From the NCBI GenBank assembly GCA_039621445.1, contig CP154956.1:1043653-1107652 (forward strand): DNA of 64,000 bases. The letters run 5' to 3'. This stretch comes from Euglena gracilis (lineage: Eukaryota > Euglenida > Euglenophyceae > Euglenales). How positions within the stretch are numbered: the stretch's first letter is position 1; the number at the start of each line of letters is the position of its first letter. The position numbers and the translations under genes are program-made. A model generated the notes under the pieces. It was not told the DNA's origin, ran no database searches, and saw nothing but the letters and a program-made list of their open reading frames with translations. Shown one piece after another: positions 10,567-20,349 of this stretch.

Positions 10567-10728
10567 GCCCCCCTCCGCATCACGGGCGCCATCCCCTCCG
10601 GCATTCCGGGGCCCACCGTTGACTGGTTCTTCCCCATGGACAACTTCGGCTCCAAAATTATGCTCGCCATCATTGTCCTGCTGATCGACTTGCTCGAGTC
10701 CATCTCCATCGCCCGCTCCATGAGCAGG
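10567..10728 (+). CDS. SulP exon 8: IPSGIPGP and LLESISIARSM
   Basis: Reads LRITGAIPSGIPGPTVDWFF then NFGSKIMLAIIVLLIDLLES and ISIARSMSR. ESISIAR is diagnostic for SulP. The family continues as x4-NGYELD; exon 9 supplies LNGYQLNP, which fits if the splice falls at CTT (10729-10731 / 12118-12120). A consensus-like GTGAGA at 10755 would put the next exon out of frame. Confidence 0.85.
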
Positions 10729-12117
10729 CTTCCCCTGCTGAGTTTCTCGCAAATGTGAGATCTGATCGGATGATTTATGGCAAGGACATCGTCACAAAAT
10801 TAATGGATATGCAGTTTGTACGCCCAAACTTTCTTTTATGTAATCCCATCGGTAGTGGACAGGGAATGCCACTCCAGACCCCCAGATAAGGGGTGTAATG
10901 TTTTTGGGGCAGGTGGAAGTGGTACAAACCCGCCGAGTTGACAATTTGGCTTTTTTTTGTGAAAATGTCCTAAAAAACCCAGGATGATTTTTTGCATGTT
11001 TTTTTGAACAGTTTCCAGCCAAATCCCCCCCCATCCCCCCCGCGTCCTTGAAGATGTGTATGATCCGAAACTCCTTCTGCCTCAGCAAACCCCTTCAAGG
11101 GCAAATGGTGAGAAAAGGGCTGAAGGCAAAATCCAGCTTGCAAGAAGAATTTGGGCTTCAAAATTGTGCTTTCAGGTGCTCTTTTCCACTCCCGCAGATA
11201 TCGCCGGACCGCCTCCTTCCCTCCACAAAGAGGAAGGCACCGGAGCAGGCTTCTTTTTAAGACCCCCGGGGGGGGTCCCCCCCCCACCCAGGGTGGCGCG
11301 GGACCCCCGGAGGGGGGGGGGGGGCGGGGACCCCCCCAAAATCGGGCCCATTAAAGGCAATTTCCAAAAATTTTCGCGCTTCGCGCCGAAAAGGTATACC
11401 CAAGGCCTCCGGCGCGGGACACCCCCCCCCCCCCCGGGTCCGGCCCGGACCCACCAACCCCCCCCCAGGGGGGGTCTGCTGACTTAAAAAGAAGCCTGCA
11501 CCGGAGCCCCTTCTTCCCTCCCCAAGGGAATTTCTTAGCCAGACCCACACCGCCCGCGGTCAAGCGAGCCAGCAGCTCCCAGCAGGGGGAGGAAAAAAGC
11601 AAACCATTTGTTGTGTTTTTGTGTTTTTTTTTTATTTTGGCAATATTAGTGCCTTTTGTGTGTTTTTTTTGTCTGTTTTTTCTTTCAATTTTTGGAAAAA
11701 TTGTTTTGCTTTGACTTTGTTCTGCTTTGACAAAGAAAAATTCCTGGTTTTGGCCCCAATTTTCCCCCGAAACTGAAAATATTGTCAATTTTTTGACATC
11801 CTTGCATTCTTTGGTCAACAAAAAAAAGTGTTTTTATGCAAAACGAAAAATTTTCCGTTGCGGAGCCGATAATTTCATCCTCTCCAGCAGAAAGCGTACA
11901 TCCCAGGGGAGCTAAAGCACTTTAATTGTAATTTGTGTTTTTTGGGGGTTTATTTGCGTTTTATTTGCGTTGCGTTCTTTGAGGGTCCATGTTGCATCCC
12001 CCCCCTGCTCCCACGGGGCATCTTTTCCTCCTCGTTCTTCCCCCTTTGCACACACCCCTCCCCTGCGGCTTTGTGATGAAACAAAGATGAAATCCGGTAT
12101 GCCTGAAGGGGGCTCAG
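10729..12117 (+). other. SulP intron 8
   Basis: Contains the MITE at 11246-11498 and an unassigned TIR half TTGAAGATGTGTATG (about 11048-11062). T-rich sequence (11590-11880) and unique sequence to 12100 make up the rest. No coding evidence. Confidence 0.5.
11246..11498. mobile_element. hAT-like MITE with perfect TIR and perfect 8-bp TSD (CACCGGAG)
   Basis: CAGGCTTCTTTTTAAG at the left and CTTAAAAAGAAGCCTG at the right are exact inverted repeats. CACCGGAG is duplicated at 11238-11245 and 11499-11506. The core CGCGCTTCGCGCCG lies at about 11378-11391. This is the cleanest example of the family in the window. Confidence 0.95.
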
Positions 12118-12186
12118 CTTAATGGTTACCAATTGAACCCCACCGCTGAGATTCGGGGCCTCGGGATTGCCAACATTGTCGGTGCC
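12118..12186 (+). CDS. SulP exon 9: NGYQLNPTAEIRGLGIANIVGA
   Basis: Reads LNGYQLNPTAEIRGLGIAN and IVGA, matching NGYELDANQELIALGLANLFGS of the family. Preceded by GGGCTCAG. The 3' edge is near GGTGCC at 12186; no GT donor lies there (TGAGCAGG follows). Confidence 0.8.
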
Positions 12187-12555
12187 TGAGCAGGGGCACA
12201 GACAATTCTGAAGTCCCCCGTCTGCTGGGACCTTACCAAATAACTTTCCACTCTCACTGCACATCCAGCGGGGGAGTTGTTGTTGGACAGTGCATTATGC
12301 TTTTTGATGGTTCACAATTTTTCGTTTCCTGAAATATGGGCAAACCTCTAAAAATGTTCTCTGTTCAATTCTCTGGTCATCATCGAGGTGATCATTATCC
12401 AGGTTGGGTGCGCAAATTGGCCTTTTTGTGTTCTGCAATCTTGCAACCACTGTAACCCAGAAAAAAGAATTGGGAGAGGATGCCAATTTTGTTTGGCTGG
12501 TCAGGTGTGCAAAATGTCCCCAACTGCACTTCCTTTTTTGGCTGACCTCTGGCTG

Positions 12556-12643
12556 CGCTTCAACTGCTACACCACCACCGGGTCATTCTCCCGCAGCTCC
12601 CTGTCCAACGCACAGGGCTCCAAGTCCCAGCTCTCTGGCATAC
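12556..12643 (+). CDS. SulP exon 10: TTTGSFSRSSLSNAQGSKSQLSGI
   Basis: Reads RFNCYTTTGSFSRSSLSNAQ then GSKSQLSGI, matching the conserved PVTGSFSRSAVNAQSGAKTQLSGI block. No AG acceptor is found in the 30 bases before the conserved start, another hint of non-canonical splicing or of a longer exon. Confidence 0.85.
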
Positions 12644-12919
12644 GCAGGACACTCCTGGGTCAGTGATTGCGTCATTCATCACCTGTGCCATTTGGGGGGA
12701 GGTTTAGAGGGGGTCGCAGATTTGGTTTTTTTGGCGGTTGTTTGGCATTTGTTTTATTTGCAGGGCACAAAGAACAAAGTTTTTGAAGTCATGTTAGGAA
12801 ATCACAAGTTGTTTTTCTGACATTTTTTGTTGCACCCAGACACCCAAATGCAAGAAAGAACTCTCCAAAAAATCGGTTGGTGATGCGCATGTGCCCCCAC
12901 ATGGGCAACGCGAGTGGAA

Positions 12920-12964
12920 ATTCAACATTCAACATTCAACATTCAACATTCAACATTCAACATT
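12920..12964 (+). repeat. Heptamer microsatellite (ATTCAAC)n
   Basis: About six tandem copies of ATTCAAC in a SulP intron. Confidence 0.95.
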
Positions 12965-13380
12965 GTCTGCCAGAAAAAGTTTCCTTCTCTTTTGGTGGGT
13001 TTATTTTTTTCCATGAACGTTAAATACTGCAATAGTTAAGCCTCAGAAATTTGTTGAAACATTGATAGTTTTCAAACCTTTTTTCATGAAACAGCAAAAG
13101 AAAATGTTTCAGGAAGATGATCTTCAAAAGGATGGGAAGCAATTGGGGGGATGGTGCTCAGGCAAGGCCGGCTTAGACAAGGGAGGGATTGGTAAGTTGA
13201 ATACAACCAAAAAGAAGTTATCCTAAAAAAATCTGTGTCAAAAAACAACAACAAATAAGCGCAAAAAAAAACCGCACATGAACTTTCAATGAATGGTTAG
13301 AATTCATCCTAGAAGGGGGAAGGCATTTTGTTTTTTCCCCATATGTTTTGCCCCGCCCACTTTGTGGTGTTCTGGATGCA

Positions 13381-13443
13381 GTTACTGCGCTGTGCATGAT
13401 GTTGGTGCTGCTGTGCCTGACAGGATTGTTCACATACCAGCCG
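13381..13443 (+). CDS. SulP exon 11: VTALCMMLVLLCLTGLFTYQP
   Basis: Reads VTALCMMLVLLCLTGLFTYQ and P, equal to the family block VTALLVLLVLLFLTPLFYYLP. The exon is preceded by GGATGCA. Confidence 0.8.
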
Positions 13444-13888
13444 GGGACTTTCCTAACGCTTTGCTTTTGACTGATTTATTGCCTTTGCAGTATTTGAAGC
13501 CATTTGTCCAAACACCTCCAACCAGGAAGGCCCCCTCCCTCTGGGTGGTCGGATGGAAGAACCAGGCTTCTTTATAACTCACAAGACCCCCCTGCCCACG
13601 GGGGAGAAGCGGGGCTCCCAGGCCCCAGGAATTTGTTTCGGTCCAAAGCACCAAAAACTGTTTGGGAGATGCCTTTAGACGGCCTTTTGGGGGGTGGGGG
13701 GCGATCCCGCCCCCACCTTGTGCAGGCTGGGTGGATGGGGGTGAGAAGCCCAGTGGGAACTTTCGTTGTTGTTCGTTTTTGTTAGAACGAAGCCTGGTTT
13801 GTGGAGTACAACCCCGCAAAAAGCAAAATATGAAAGGTTTTGCAACCCGATGACCACGCCTTGGATCTTGCATTGGCCCCGCATCCTC
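13444..13888 (+). other. SulP intron 11 with CAGGCTTC-type inverted ends
   Basis: CAGGCTTCTTTATAAC (about 13565) and GTTAGAACGAAGCCTG (about 13783-13798) are inverted repeats of the hAT-like MITE type and enclose C/G tracts. No target duplication was found, so the copy may be rearranged. Confidence 0.5.
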
Positions 13889-13948
13889 CCCCTCAACGCC
13901 ATGGCGGCCATCATCATCGCGTCCATGCCTGCGTTGTTCAACTGGCGG
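13889..13948 (+). CDS. SulP exon 12: LNAMAAIIIASMPALFNWR
   Basis: Reads PLNAMAAIIIASMPALFNWR, matching PKAVLAAIIIVAVLGLFD. Ends at TGGCGG; GGCGGG (13944-13949) recurs at the start of exon 13 (14673-14678) in the same phase, giving FNWREFLFLYKV across the join. Confidence 0.85.
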
Positions 13949-14345
13949 GCAGGGTATCAAGTGAGTGCTGTGTACAAGGAGTATGGTGGCCCCAGGGCTT
14001 CAGGGACCCTGAAACCCTACAGGTGGTGACCCCCCAAAAAGACAAAAAATAGTGCCCCTCTGCCCATTTTCAGCAAAAATCCAAAACCAGACCGTCCCAA
14101 AAATAGTACCCCCCCAGGAACTTTCATGAAACAATCAAAAAATATACTGCCCCAAAAACTGCCCTCTGGGTGGGTAAGGGGAACTTTTTGGCATTTTTTT
14201 TGATTTTTTGTCACGTGCCAAAATAACATTTTTTGAGATATTTTTGCTCAATGCCAATAATCGTCCTTTTTTGGACTTATTTTCTTGACCCTCCTGCAGG
14301 AAGACCTTTTTTGATCGGATTTTTCAGCCGAAAATAGCCGAAGTA

Positions 14346-14390
14346 GACCACCCCCAAAATAAGACCCTCAGGGTCTTATTTTTGGGGGTA
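14346..14390. repeat. Palindrome: fused TIRs of the AATAAGACC family
   Basis: CCCCCAAAATAAGACCC-TCA-GGGTCTTATTTTTGGGGG is almost perfectly palindromic. It equals the two ends of the TA-flanked element at 30889-31287 joined without an interior. Confidence 0.7.
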
Positions 14391-14674
14391 GGGTTTAGGT
14401 GGGGGGGGGGCGACCCCCCACCACCCCTCCTGGTGGGTTGGGGGGGGGGGGCTGGAAATGTGGGATGGGGTGGACCGGGGGGGTCCATACCCCCTACCAT
14501 ACCTGCCTTTATATCAAACCCAGCTGGTGGCCCGTTTTTGGCCGCTGGAACCATGCCGACCCCCCTCCGCGATTTCGCAAGCAAGTAACCGCTCCCTGGG
14601 AAACGGAATCCAAGAAATTCTTTCCGGCAGTCGCCTGATTTGTTGCCAAAGGTTCCCATTCGGAACCCTGCAGG

Positions 14675-14770
14675 CGGGAATTCCTCTTCCTCTACAAGGT
14701 CAACAAGTTCGACTGCCTGGTGTTCGTCACGACCTGCATCTGCGTTATGTTTCTCGGCGTTGAGTGGGGG
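14675..14770 (+). CDS. SulP exon 13: EFLFLYKVNKFDCLVFVTTCICVMFLGVEWG
   Basis: Reads REFLFLYKVNKFDCLVFVTT then CICVMFLGVEWG, matching [27 protein letters not shown] of the family (last helices of the membrane domain). Confidence 0.85.
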
Positions 14771-14993
14771 CCAGAGCTGCGTGAAATGTGTGAATGGAGA
14801 ACCGTGTGTCTGGAGAGAACATTGTTGCCAATCATCCTGACAGGGAAAATGCCCAGCCTGTCGTCATGTCAACAGTACATTCATAACGATTGTGTTTATT
14901 TGGGGCGAGTAGTGTCATTGCTCGCGTGCTTTGCAGCGTTTGCATGCCGATGGGCTGCGAATAAGCAACGGATTCACGCAACCCAGCCATTGG

Positions 14994-15053
14994 CTGGCAG
15001 TCGCAGTTGGAGTTTCTATGGCAATTGTGATCTTGTACTCCGCTTTCCCGCAG
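14994..15053 (+). CDS. SulP exon 14: LAVAVGVSMAIVILYSAFPQ, end of membrane domain
   Basis: Reads LAVAVGVSMAIVILYSAFPQ, the last SulP helix (GLLIAVGLSLLLLL). Ends CCGCAG/GTGTGTG, a GT donor that lies inside an alternating GT/GC repeat. The upstream edge is uncertain. Confidence 0.75.
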
Positions 15054-15069
15054 GTGTGTGTGTGCGTGC

Positions 15070-15101
<32 letters not shown>

Positions 15102-15122
15102 GTGTGCGCGTATGTGTGCGTG
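15050..15122 (+). repeat. Alternating GT/GC microsatellite at a 5' splice site
   Basis: (GT)n with a run of GCGCGCGCGC in the middle, starting at the donor of SulP exon 14. Alternating purine-pyrimidine sequence of this kind can adopt Z-DNA. Confidence 0.9.
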
Positions 15123-15289
15123 TCAGCGCGGTCCATCAGGGACGGGAAGTTTTTTTCTTCTGAAAGCACCGTCCTTAGGCCTAATGGACGGCCAAGGACC
15201 AAACTGGGGCTTGAACAGGGTGAAAACCTGAAAAGTCGGAAACCGCGTTTTTTGACGTTAGATGGGCTATGGTCCAAGGATGCCAGGAA

Positions 15290-15461
15290 CAGGGGTTTTT
15301 TTTTTAAGGAGGGGTGCCCCCCCCCCCACCCACCCCCTGGGGGGGGGGAGGGGACCCACTCAATTTCCCCCGAAAATGGCCAAAAAAACGCGAAACATGC
15401 CCGGGGGGTTCGGCCGGACCCCCCCCCCCCCCCCCCGGGGTCCACGACTAAAAAACCTCTG
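15290..15461. mobile_element. hAT-like MITE with perfect 8-bp TSD (GCCAGGAA)
   Basis: Left CAGGGGTTTTTTTTTTAAG, right GACTAAAAAACCTCTG. GCCAGGAA is duplicated at 15282-15289 and 15462-15469. At 172 bp it lacks the GGCGC core seen in longer relatives. Confidence 0.9.
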
Positions 15462-16320
15462 GCCAGGAATCCCCCAAAATATGGGCCTTTTTGGCCATTT
15501 CTTCAATGTATTTTCTGTGCTTGGAAGGAACTGAGGAAGGAAGTTTTTTTTTTCGTGTTGAGGACCCGACCGCCCTGGAGTGCTCCAGGCTGCTTTTAGG
15601 AAGGTCGCACCCCCCCCCCAAGGGGGGTGCCATGGGTAGGGGGGGTCAGAATTTGCGTGTTTTGGGCAAAAATCCCCAGCACTGAATGCACCGCGGCCTG
15701 AAAATGGTCACTTGCATGAGAAAATGGGTTTGGATGGCACCGGGGAAACCGAACCCCCACGAGAGGGGGGAGGTTCCCGCTGTGGGCAGGCACCCCCTAG
15801 CACAAGGCACCCCCCCCTCTCAAAAGGTCTCTGTTTTTTGTGCACATTGTGATCGAATAGTTTTCAAAAACTGCCCCCGTTTTTCTGGAGTTTCGCATTT
15901 GTCCATGGCACTGACTCTTTTTTGTGCATAATGGGGCCATGGCGTCGCGTAGTGATCCCCCGGCGGGAGTCCAGCTCGGAGGCTGGGAAAGTTGGGCTGG
16001 CTTGAAAAAGGCTGCTGGCTGACCCCCCCCCCCCCTTGAGCTGGGGTCGGACAAGGTACCGAAATATCAAAACCCCCAAAAATGCCCCAAAAGCTGTCAA
16101 TTATCCAAAAAAAAATCAATTATTCAAAATTTGTCCTGACCAGCCCAAATCCGACCCATTTTTGTCCATTTTTGGCTACTTTTTGTACCCTCGAAAGCCA
16201 AAAATCCGTCACCCAAATAATTGAAACTCGTCGCCCAAATAATTGAAACTCGTCTATGGTGGGGGGCCTGAAGCCACGCCCTGAATGGGGTGAGTACTCA
16301 TATCTCTCTTTTTTTTGCAG

Positions 16321-16362
16321 ATCACGATCATGGGCAACATTCCAGATACTCAGGTTTACCGT
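16321..16362 (+). CDS. SulP exon 15: start of STAS domain (MGNIPDTQVYR)
   Basis: After a T-rich tract and GCAG (16317-16320) the frame reads ITIMGNIPDTQVYR, matching the family stretch VLGRVPGTDVYRD that enters the STAS domain. The next exon continues NVKQFPNAEEV. The base after CGT is G and the intron would open with GC, not GT. Confidence 0.8.
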
Positions 16363-16716
16363 GCAAGCGCTTGTGCTGGATTGGTTGCAATTTCCAGTTC
16401 AGGTCAGACTGGCATGTGCGAGGTTGTGTCATTTTTTCTGAAAAGTTGCATATTCTCCCATAATTGACCATTTTTAACAATCTCCCTCTTTCACCTCAGG
16501 TTTCCCAGAGTTTTTGAACTGAAAATGCCATTCAACATGCAGACCCTGAAAATGGCAAAGATTTATTACAGTACATCTCATGTGATTTCCTACCAACTGT
16601 GCACATAGGCCACAAGCCCATGGGTGGACAATTAGGTTCTGTGGTACATGATTCATGCAGCTGCTGTCCAGCAGCTGCCTATGCGCACAATTGTGTATAT
16701 ACCTACCCCCCCCCCT

Positions 16717-16977
16717 CTGGGAAACCGTCATGCCCGAGAACCTGTCAGAGTCTTGCCCAGGAAAATGTCAGGGTCCCCATTACTGGCCAATCTGTCAGGG
16801 TGGGAAGTGTCAGGGTCCCCAGTGCTGGCCAACCCATCAGGTTCATTTTTCATTGATTTTCCCTTGAAATGCCCGCCTTGGGAAACTGTCAGAGTCTTTG
16901 GTACCAGTCAACCTGTCATAATAGGAAGTTGTCAGGGTCAGCGTTACCGGCCGGCCTGTCAGGTGACAGTTTCCCAG
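16717..16977. mobile_element. MITE with CTGGGAAAC TIRs
   Basis: CTGGGAAACCGTCA at the left and TGACAGTTTCCCAG at the right are inverted. The interior is a set of repeated GTCAGGGTC words and CATTGATTTTCCC. A second, diverged copy lies at about 24040-24270. Confidence 0.7.
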
Positions 16978-16988
16978 GGGGGGGGTAG

Positions 16989-17529
16989 CAGGGATGGATG
17001 GGAAGCCCTTCGGTATTGAGGTAGGTGGTAGGGGGGGGTCCCGACCACCCCCCCCCCCCCCCTAGGGGGGTAAGGTGGTAGGGGGGGGGTCCGGACCACC
17101 CCCCCCCCCCCTAGATGTTGGGCGGGGGGGTCTGGACCCCCCCACCCCCCCCTCCTTGACAGGTGCCAAAAATAGCAGAAAATTTTCTTCCGGCGCTGCG
17201 CGCCGGAAAATGAGCAAAAACACCCCTTTTTGCTGACTTTTGGACATATTGCCCTTTTTTTGATGTGTTGGTGTTTTCCCCCACAAAATTGTTCAAAAAA
17301 ATTCAAAAAACGAGCATTTTTGGATCGATTTTCAAAGAAAAATCAGGGATTTTTGACCGATTTTGACCCGATTTCCGGCCCTTTGCCCGTCCATGAAATC
17401 GAAAATTTTTCGGCCCCCCCTCAGTTTCGAGGTAGGAGGGGGGGGTCCGACCCACCCCCCCCCCTCCGTGTCGGGAGGGGGGGGGGTCCGACCCCCCCCC
17501 CCCCCCTCAAGGCTTCCCATCCATCCCTG
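16989..17529. mobile_element. hAT-like MITE with perfect 8-bp TSD (GGGGGTAG)
   Basis: Ends CAGGGATGGATGGGAAGCCC and GGCTTCCCATCCATCCCTG. GGGGGTAG is duplicated at 16981-16988 and 17530-17537. Core CCGGCGCTGCGCGCCGG at about 17189-17205. Interior shared with 7610-7860. Confidence 0.9.
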
Positions 17530-17534
17530 GGGGG

Positions 17535-17830
17535 TAGGTATGAATGCATGTATGCATACATGCTCGCATTAATGTATGTACGTGTTTATGTATGTTTATT
17601 TATGTCTGCATGTATGTGCATGCATGTGTATGCATGTATGTGCATGTATACTTTACACACATATGTTTTTTTGTATGTGATTTGTGTGCACACCAGTGTA
17701 TATGTTTGTGTATTTGAGTGGCATGTCTTTCCACATATGCCACTCACACACTCACTCCATCTCACTCACACACCACTCACACACTTATGCCACTCCATGT
17801 CTCACTCCATGCCACTCCACTCACTGTGCA
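17535..17830 (+). repeat. TGTATGCA-type and CTCACAC-type microsatellites
   Basis: Imperfect TATG/TGCA repeats to about 17710, then CACTCACAC/CCATCTCA repeats to about 17825, in a SulP intron. Confidence 0.85.
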
Positions 17831-17920
17831 TTGGGGGTGGTACCACCGACCCTCTCCCCCTTCCGGGAAGGTGCTTTGGAATTGTGTGTTGTTTGGCCAA
17901 TGCAAGCAGGAGTGCTCTAG

Positions 17921-18049
17921 CAACGTCAAGCAGTTCCCCAACGCTGAGGAGGTCAACGACTGCCTCATCATTCGCATCGATGCACCAATCTATTTCGCCA
18001 ACATCAACCCGATCCGGACCATGCTCAGGAACACCCATCGGGTGCCTCT
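17921..18049 (+). CDS. SulP exon 16: STAS domain, IIRIDAPIYFANINPIR
   Basis: After CTCTAG the frame reads NVKQFPNAEEVNDCLIIRID then APIYFANINPIRTMLRNTHR. RIDAPIYFAN matches the STAS strand FRFDAPLYFAN. The exon ends in GTGCCTCT (18042-18049), an exact copy of 18753-18760 in the same phase, so splicing anywhere in the repeat keeps the frame. Confidence 0.9.
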
Positions 18050-18235
18050 TTTTTTTGTCTTTCTGGCACCAATAAATAAATACCTTGCAGTGGAAGGTGA
18101 GTCAATGTCACCCATCACAACAAATCAGCACGTCACTCTTGCTGTCAAGCACAGCGTTGATGTTTTTGTTTGTTTTTTATGCTTCTTTTGATTTTTCAAG
18201 ATCTCATTCAGAAGTTTGTTTAAATGGTTGTTGTA

Positions 18236-18660
18236 CCCCCCCCCCCCTATGTCCAACGACTCCCCTATGTCCAATGACCACCCCCCTGGTCCAAGGACAC
18301 CTTTTCGGAGGTTTGACCAAATTTTTGGTCCCAGCGCGAAGCGCCGGGACGAAAAAATTTGCCCAAAAATTGGCCAAAAATTTGGCCAAAATGCCATTTT
18401 TGACACTTTTTGGACAAAAATTTGTCAAAATTGCCCAAAATTTTCGGCGCAAAGCGCCGCAAGGGAAAATTTGGGCATTTTTTTTTTTTTTGGGGTGGGT
18501 AGGGACCTGCGTACCCACCAACTTTCTTTTGACCCCATGTCCAACGACCACCCCCCCGGTCAGAGGGCACCTTTTTGGTCACTACCCTATGTCCAACGAC
18601 CACCCCCCCCCGGTCAGAGGACAGAGGTTACCGGTCATTGGACATAGGGGGGGGGGAGGG
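18236..18660. mobile_element. TA-flanked TIR element (TATGTCCAACGAC family)
   Basis: Left arm CCCCCCTATGTCCAACGAC, right arm GTCATTGGACATAGGGGGG. TA on both sides (18234-18235, 18661-18662). Two internal hairpins GCGCGAAGCGCC (about 18333) and GGCGCAAAGCGCC (about 18447). TIR words CCAACGACCACCCCCC repeat inside. Confidence 0.75.
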
Positions 18661-18760
18661 TAAGTTAAGTTTGTTAAGAGTTTGTTGTACAATGGGCCGT
18701 TCTCTGTTTTTTTTTAATGTTTGTGCACGCAAGTGTCAAGTTGTAACCCCGTGTGCCTCT

Positions 18761-18861
18761 GCTGGTGTTGAACTACATGGAGGAGCGCGCTGCTGTTTGT
18801 GGGCGGCACCTGAACTACCTCGTCTTCGACTTGTCAGGGGTGGCCATCGTCGACGGGTCAG
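18761..18861 (+). CDS. SulP exon 17: STAS domain, LVFDLSGVAIVDGS
   Basis: Reads LVLNYMEERAAVCGRHLNYL then VFDLSGVAIVDGS, the STAS strand/loop LDLSAVSFIDST. In related STAS proteins this loop binds nucleotide or partners. The next exon gives AAVHFLKMTVQDHRKRGVQV. Confidence 0.9.
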
Positions 18862-19757
18862 GCCAGGCTGGCAACTGTCTCAGCTCATCCAAATCATCCA
18901 TTCATCACGGGGGGGGGGTCGGCCACCCACTCCCCCATCCTGATGGGTGGGGGGCCCCCCGGGGGGAGGGGGTCCGGCAGACCCACCCACCCTACCCCCC
19001 CCCTCCCCCCCCGGGGGGTCCAAACTTAAAAAAATCCCTGCTTGTGCTGCAGGATGCCTGGACACACCACAGGAAGGTTCGGGTTTGGACCCCGGTGCCT
19101 GCCGACCAAGCCAACTTTCCCTTGAAAACGGTCATTTTTGGGCCCCGAGTGCCATCGGCGCCTCTCCTCCTCTTCCCCGACAGCTCTGAAGACTGATTCC
19201 ATACATCACTGCGACCCGATATTGTCCTCAAACTGACAAACCAGTCATGCTTCCTGACCACAACAGGTCAACCTGGTGGAGGGGGAGGGGGTTGGCCCCC
19301 CCCCCCCCCCCGCCCACCTACGACAGCACCGCGCAAGGAAAAAAAAAACGGATCAAAATGTTGGGCTACAAATGGGCGCGCCACGGAAATATGGGAAAGC
19401 CTGGTGGGGTGTCGGACCCCCGGGGGTCCCCCCCGGAGGGGGGTGGGATATACTTTTCGGCGCCGCAGGCGCGGAAAAAATTCTATTTTTAGCACTTTTC
19501 GCGATTTTTTCGGCCATTTTTTTGTGGGTCCCCCGGGACCCCCTCCCCCCCCCCCAGGGGGGTGGGTGGGTGGGGGGGACCCCCCCTCCCCCCCGGTCTT
19601 AAAAAAACCCCTGAGCACAAGGCACCCCCTCCCCCCGGGTTGTTTAAAAGAAGCGTGGTTCGGTCCTGGGGACGCGTGCCCTCCCTGGGGGTCTGCAAGA
19701 AAATTGACGTGCTCACCTCCAACGGGGGGACAGTGTGAACCAGGCTGCCGCCCTGGG
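18862..19757 (+). other. SulP intron 17
   Basis: C/G tracts and pieces of CAGGGGTTTTTT-type MITEs. A right end with CTTAAAAAAATCCCTG lies at about 19025-19040. A reverse copy of the 1870-2135 sequence lies at 19400-19616 and ends CTTAAAAAAACCCCTG. CCAGGCTG occurs at both ends of the intron (18862-18870, 19738-19746), but in different frames. Confidence 0.55.
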
Positions 19758-19862
19758 GCCGCCGTCCACTTCTTGAAGATGACGGTGCAGGACCACCGCA
19801 AGCGGGGCGTCCAGGTGGTGCTGGTGCAGCCCAACAAGGAGGTGGTGGCCATGCTGGCCAGG
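19758..19862 (+). CDS. SulP exon 18: STAS domain, LKMTVQDHRKRGVQVVLVQPN
   Basis: Reads AAVHFLKMTVQDHRKRGVQV then VLVQPNKEVVAMLAR, matching ALEELIEELKRRGIELLLANPNPRVRELLER of STAS. Confidence 0.9.
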
Positions 19863-20349
19863 CCCACTGCTGAGGTTCAACCCCGTCCCCCGTCCAATGT
19901 TTATCAGTCAACCCCACCACCCAAATCAGGGTGTGCCAGATGTTTTCATTTTCATTTCAAGTTGCATTTTGCAAAGGGGGGGGGAGGCTACTTTTTTTTG
20001 GCTTGTGGGTGGCTGGCGCCGAAGGCGCCGTTTTTTTTTTTTGACCGGCGCCGTATTTTTCTTTGTCGTGCCTCTCGAAAATACCCACCCCCCCTCCAAA
20101 AGTTTGTCCCGGGATCCCCGGGGGACCCCCCCTCCCCCGGTCTTAAAAAAACCCCTGAACCCATCCAAGTCAGTTCTTTATAACGATTTGGCCAAACCTT
20201 GGCGGGAGGGAGGAGTGTTCAGCCAGGTCATTTCTGCCAGTGGCCCAGAAAATGCCCGTTGATGTGGTGCGAACGCACCATATTGTGTGCAAGGCGTGGG
20301 ATTTGGCAAACACCGAATGGCTTGAGACAAGCAGGGCTTGTGGCTGATC

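Noticed and set aside
18862-19746. CCAGGCTG direct repeat as TSD of SulP intron 17
   Set aside because: The two copies are in different codon phases, so splicing at them would break the frame; kept only as a note.
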